From the NCBI GenBank assembly GCA_020624805.1, contig JAHKVW010000132.1, forward strand, positions 1 through 54,980: a DNA stretch of 54,980 nucleotides, written 5' to 3'. The notes below the pieces were generated by a model. It did no database searches. It saw nothing but the letters and a program-made list of their open reading frames with translations, and had not been told where the DNA came from. The stretch comes from a bacterium (GTDB lineage Bacteria > Bacillota > Clostridia > Oscillospirales > Acutalibacteraceae). Shown in pieces: positions 53,890-54,980 of this stretch; position 1 is the first letter of the stretch; each line of letters begins with the position of its first letter. The translations under genes and the position numbers were made by a program.

Positions 53890-54517
53890 TCTGGACGGCA
53901 CCCTCGCCGATACGCTCGCCGATCTTGCCAACGCCGTGAACTATGCGCTGGCGCGGCAAAGCCTGCCGACTTATCCCGTGGATGATTACCGTCATTTTGT
54001 CGGCAATGGTATAGACAATCTGATCCGCGTCACGATGGCGGACGCTTATACCCCCGAGGGCGCGGTGAGAGCGAAAGCTGACTTTCAGTCCTACTACGCC
54101 GACCATTGCACGGACTGTACCGCCGCCTATGACGGCATCGAAACGTTACTCGACAGATTGGACGCGGATCATACAGCCACGGCTGTGATCTCTAACAAGC
54201 CCGATCGGTTTGTGCCCGAGATCCTCGCCAAATTGTATCCGCGCCATACCTTCCTCAGCGCATGGGGTCAGCGGGATGAATTCCCCCGCAAGCCCTCGCC
54301 CGAATCACTCGAGGCGCTGATCGCGCGAAACGGCTATCAAAAGAGCGAAACGCTCTATGTCGGCGACAGCAACGTGGACGTTGTGTTCGCGCATAACGCC
54401 GGGGTCAAGGTCTGCGGCGTGAGCTGGGGCTTTCGCGGCGCAAAAGAGCTCCGAGAAGCCGGCGCGGATCACATCGTTAATTCCGCAGAAGAATTATATA
54501 GGCTGATTAACGGTTAA
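53867..54517 (+). CDS. HAD-superfamily phosphatase, phosphoglycolate phosphatase-like
   Basis: The 216-residue haloacid-dehalogenase hydrolase has motif I VVFDLDGTLADT (nucleophile Asp), a helical cap, motif II VISNKPDRF, the lysine of RKPSPESL and motif IV YVGDSNVDVVFA. Length and motifs fit Gph-type enzymes, but substrates in this group are diverse. ATG 53867 lies seven bases after AAAGGAG; ATGs at 53861 and 53870 are alternatives. It starts inside the end of the lipoprotein gene. Confidence 0.85.
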   Translation: MMKLVVFDLDGTLADTLADLANAVNYALARQSLPTYPVDDYRHFVGNGIDNLIRVTMADAYTPEGAVRAKADFQSYYADHCTDCTAAYDGIETLLDRLDADHTATAVISNKPDRFVPEILAKLYPRHTFLSAWGQRDEFPRKPSPESLEALIARNGYQKSETLYVGDSNVDVVFAHNAGVKVCGVSWGFRGAKELREAGADHIVNSAEELYRLING

Positions 54518-54518
54518 C

Positions 54519-54535
54519 AGCCTTCCCCTCGGGGG
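54519..54535. repeat. Stub of a CCTTCCCC-ended MITE-like element
   Basis: AGCCTTCCCCTCGGGGGG right after the HAD stop matches the left end of the full element at 54592 but breaks into an unrelated GC-rich stretch (54538-54555) and a TCCGTCCTTCGGATA hairpin. Confidence 0.6.
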
Positions 54536-54591
54536 GGCGCGTGCGGACGCGCGCGTCTTTTTATCCGTCCTTCGGATAAGCCCGCTAAAAA

Positions 54592-54863
54592 AGCCTTCCC
54601 CTCGGGGGGAAGGTGGGCTTTTTGACACAAAGTGTCAAAAAAGGTCGGATGAGGGGCTAACTTGCCCGATAGATCATCTTAGCAAAGAGTGTCCGGCATT
54701 TCCTCGATTCTCGGTAAACGTACAGCCCCACCGAGTCTAACATCATTAGGAAGAGTTGTCCCCTCATCCGTCTCCCGCTGGTCGACACCTTCTCCTCGCC
54801 GGAAGCGGCTCCCCCCTTGTCCTTCGGACATTCCCCCAACGGGGGCGCCCCGAGGGGAAGGCT
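54592..54863. repeat. MITE-like element (CCTTCCCC-ended), possibly nested
   Basis: AGCCTTCCCCTCGGGGGGAA at the left, and CCCCGAGGGGAAGGCT at the right. The interior is the reverse complement of the element at 50408-50613. Near the right end, GGAAGCGGCTCCCCCCTTGT and TCCTTCGGACA suggest a second element inserted in the first. The remaining 54864-54980 shows no gene. Confidence 0.75.
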
Positions 54864-54980
54864 ATTTTGACTTCGCATTACGTTACGGTGACACAGAAAT
54901 AGGCACACGTGCACGTTACAGTGGCATAGATAAAGGAGCACGCGCCCCGAAGGTAAGGCTTTCTGTAAATCTGCTGATAA

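Overview
The window looks like a chromosomal segment of a Gram-positive gut or rumen type Clostridia, most likely Oscillospiraceae/Ruminococcaceae. The reasons are a Firmicutes-style S10-spc-alpha ribosomal gene order with a 61-residue zinc-type S14, pyrK-pyrD(B) and pyrBI in one operon, an IMP cyclohydrolase separate from the AICAR transformylase, TnpV-type mobile DNA, and strong AAGGAGG ribosome binding sites with sigma-A promoters. No species is assigned.

Layout. (1) 1-2585, minus strand: a LytTR response regulator and an AgrC-like histidine kinase, followed by the start of a secreted protein gene. Matching direct-repeat boxes lie in front of the regulator and of the secreted protein. (2) About 2590-8300 is AT-rich and accessory: a 1165-residue protein with an HNH-like N-terminus, a helical repeat middle, a possible GreA/B-C-like segment and a PIN-like C-terminus; a TnpV gene behind a frameshifted partner gene; and a candidate PD-(D/E)XK nuclease. 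This resembles a small defence or mobile island and is the part most likely to hold something undescribed. (3) 8328-9516: a long hairpin, a CAU tRNA with a textbook promoter, a DUF3006 protein and a divergent CobO/BtuR-like P-loop protein. (4) 9654-32336: a strong promoter and an attenuator-like leader feed one co-directional array, pyrC-carB-pyrK-pyrD-pyrF-pyrE-pyrB-pyrI-guaB-purE-purF-purM-purN-IMP cyclohydrolase-AICAR transformylase-purD-purL, closed by a strong hairpin. It encodes most of UMP synthesis and most of IMP/XMP synthesis. carA, pyrR, purC, purB, purA and guaA are not in the window. (5) 32373-33131, minus strand: a lipoprotein. (6) 33351-50226: the complete S10, spc and alpha ribosomal clusters with secY, adk, map, a KOW protein, infA and rpoA, starting from a good promoter with a leader terminator and ending at a UUCG-loop terminator. 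(7) 50227-54980: a cyclase-family hydrolase, a large lipoprotein with a C-terminal membrane anchor, and a HAD phosphatase.

A striking general feature is the load of short palindromic repeats between genes, even inside the nucleotide and ribosomal operons. At least five sequence families can be recognised. The largest resembles MITEs, with about 20-base terminal inverted repeats that themselves fold, and occurs at least eleven times. One repeat has entered the 3' end of the KOW protein gene. Another pair (35825-35949 and 49584-49711) sits in two gaps of the ribosomal array. Two MITE copies (50408-50613 and 54592-54863) are clearly homologous in opposite orientation.
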